From Halanaerobium saccharolyticum (GTDB lineage: Bacteria; Bacillota; Halanaerobiia; Halanaerobiales; Halanaerobiaceae): 44,779 nucleotides of DNA. Under the pieces are notes generated by a model that was not told the origin of the DNA, did no database searches, and saw only the letters and a program-made list of their open reading frames with translations. The position numbers and the translations under genes are program-made. The stretch is from positions 1-44,779 of the forward strand of contig NZ_QLME01000027.1 of the NCBI RefSeq assembly GCF_003259895.1, read 5' to 3'. Shown here one piece after another: positions 43,496-44,779 of this stretch. Positions within the stretch are counted from its first letter, which is position 1. Every line of letters begins with the position of its first letter.

Positions 43496-44691
43496 ATGAA
43501 TGTTCAAAAATTAAAATCTAACCTTCTTGTTTTGTTTTTAATCCTGAACTATTTCTTTTTTGCTCCAGCAGTTAGCTCTGCTGAAATAATAAATCCTGTT
43601 TTTGATCATCTAAACAGAGATGATGGTTTATCAAATCTATCTATTTCATCTATTGTCGAAGATAAATATGGATTTTTATGGTTTGGTACTCAAAGTGGAC
43701 TTAATTATTATAATGGGCGTGAATTTATTACTTATAGTCATAATCCGCACAGTAATTCTGCTTTAATTCATAACTTAATTCAAACGCTTTACTATGACAG
43801 TACAGAGCATCAGCTATGGATTGGAACCTATCAGGGAATTTCAAGACTTGACATTGCTGCTAATACTTTTGAAAATTATTCTGTTGCTGATGGCTTAAGT
43901 AATCCTATTATTATCGCTATAACTAAAGATATTAATGGAGATCTACTTTTTGGTACAATGAACGGTCTCAATCGTTTAAACCCCGAAAGTGGAGAATTTG
44001 AATATTATGAGATTCCTGGTGAAGTAGTCCGTGATATATTTGTAGACTCCAAAGACAGAGTCTGGATTGCCAGCTATCAGGGACTCTTAAAATATGACAG
44101 AGTTAATAATCTAATAGAAAAATTGAGGTCGAACTCCCTGGAGAATTTGTAATGGCAGTTAAAGAATATCAAGCAGAAATTTTAACCCTCGCCCTCTGGG
44201 ATCAGGGCGTTGTTAAAATTGATGTTTCAGATCTAAAAAATATACAAAATATAAAGGAATATTCTTTTAGTGATAACAGAATCTACTCGCTGCTGAAAAC
44301 TAATTCTCTCAAAGGTGAATCATCCTATAATAATCTGGAATGGGTGGGCAGCTGGGGTGGGGGCCTTTATATCATTGATCAGGAAGGTAATATTCAGGAA
44401 ATTAAATCATCAGAAACTAAAGGGTCACTTATCCATCCAATTATTTATTCTCTTTTTCAGGATCAAACTGGCATTATCTGGCTGGGAACAAATGGTGGAG
44501 GATTAAATAAAATTAATCCCAGAAAAGAAAATTTTGTTCTGGTTGATCATAATGAAAATAATAATTCGCTTTCTCAGGGGAAAATTAATTCAATTTATAT
44601 TGATCATAATGATCATCTCTGGATTGCTGTTTATGGAAGTGGAATCGAAAGATACTTAAACAAAGAAAATAAAGTTATTAAATATCACTAG
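43496..44691 (+). pseudogene. Periplasmic beta-propeller (Reg_prop) sensor, frameshifted and cut by an IS
   Basis: The N-terminus is a signal peptide (LVLFLILNYFFFAPAVSSAE). It is followed by two-component-regulator propeller repeats: WFGTQSGLNYYNG, WIGTYQGISRLD, LFGTMNGLNRLNPESG, WIASYQGLLKYD, and after a frameshift WLGTNGGGLNKINP and WIAVYGSGIERY. The frame changes at an A5 run near 44118-44123: one more A would restore the reading ...EKIEVELPGEFVMAV. The first part would end at 44152. The second part stops at TAG 44689-44691, where an IS end begins. Full-length relatives go on to a transmembrane helix and a histidine kinase, sometimes with receiver and AraC domains, all missing here. GAGGTGGCAGT precedes ATG 43496. 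Confidence 0.82.
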
Positions 44692-44779
44692 CATTGCATA
44701 AAAATATTTAAGCATTGTCAAATTTGAGTTATTGGTAAAGTATACTATCTACAGAATATTCAGTCACTACCCTATCCTT
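44686..44779. mobile_element. End of an insertion sequence running off the window
   Basis: The first 27 bp (44686-44712) are identical, in inverted orientation, to 5537-5563, the outer end of the IS4-type remnant; the sequences then differ. The propeller-sensor frame ends exactly here, its stop codon TAG being formed by the repeat. This is best read as the other end of the same IS family, inserted in the sensor gene. No transposase sequence is visible in the remaining 67 bp. Confidence 0.6.

Noticed and set aside
44152-44691. The second half of the propeller sensor as a separate gene starting at ATG 44152.
   Set aside because: The upstream sequence in that frame (EVELPGEFVMAVKEY) continues the propeller and there is no ribosome-binding site; it is one frameshifted gene.

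Overview
The window is AT-rich DNA from a fermentative, diderm Firmicute, most likely a Halanaerobium-type member of the Halanaerobiales. The case rests on an outer-membrane beta-barrel porin with an N-terminal SLH domain, a sugar-binding protein with a cleavable non-lipoprotein signal peptide (which implies a periplasm), Firmicute-type ribosome-binding sites (AGGAGG, GAGGTG), many GTG/TTG starts, and Firmicute gene sets (yhaN/yhaO, a DUF2225 protein, pyc, pepC). The genus is inferred; no rRNA gene is present to confirm it.

Region by region. (1) 1-2263: a complete IS1380-family element (101-1820) with perfect 21-bp ends and a 5-bp target duplication, whose transposase is frameshifted, then a gene-poor stretch. 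(2) 2284-11256: a sugar locus on the minus strand, made of an alpha-glucosidase (GH31), a MalE/MalF/MalG-type ABC importer without its ATPase, and a LamB-like SLH porin. Porin and importer operon are now split by two decayed insertion sequences (4253-5563). A nearly identical LacI-type operator lies before both the porin and the GH31 gene, so they probably form one regulon for oligosaccharide entry through the outer membrane, inner-membrane import and cytoplasmic hydrolysis. (3) 11418-13606: a DUF815 AAA ATPase and an aldo/keto reductase, convergent on a shared terminator. (4) 13738-17950: cytoplasmic arabinan-oligosaccharide degradation (GH43 and GH51 arabinofuranosidases) with a divergent ArsR-type regulator carrying an unrecognised sensor domain. 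(5) 17998-25030: a small membrane protein, a gutted HD-GYP protein, an ADP-ribosylglycohydrolase, PRPP synthetase, an MgtE magnesium transporter with a 47-aa membrane microprotein, and a cyclic-nucleotide-type/DUF2225 fusion. (6) 25092-36689: yhaN/yhaO-type nuclease genes, small membrane proteins, pyruvate carboxylase, a YihY/BrkB protein and an RpoD-like sigma factor. (7) 36861-41777: two drug-efflux modules, TetR + MATE, and MFS + a fused MerR/zinc-ribbon/methyltransferase. (8) 41919-44779: aminopeptidase C and a periplasmic propeller sensor broken by a one-base frameshift and an insertion sequence that runs off the window.

The most original signal is the MerR-methyltransferase fusion at 40524-41777 beside an MFS pump. 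The pump promoter has a 19-bp spacer with a dyad exactly at its centre, the signature of MerR-type control, so sensing, a possible methylation function and efflux may be joined in one module. Other items worth checking are the 12-nt Shine-Dalgarno sequence far upstream of the porin start, a hairpin lying between the Shine-Dalgarno sequence and the start codon of the DUF4870 gene, an intercistronic terminator between malE and malF, and a candidate shared operator of the arabinosidase genes.
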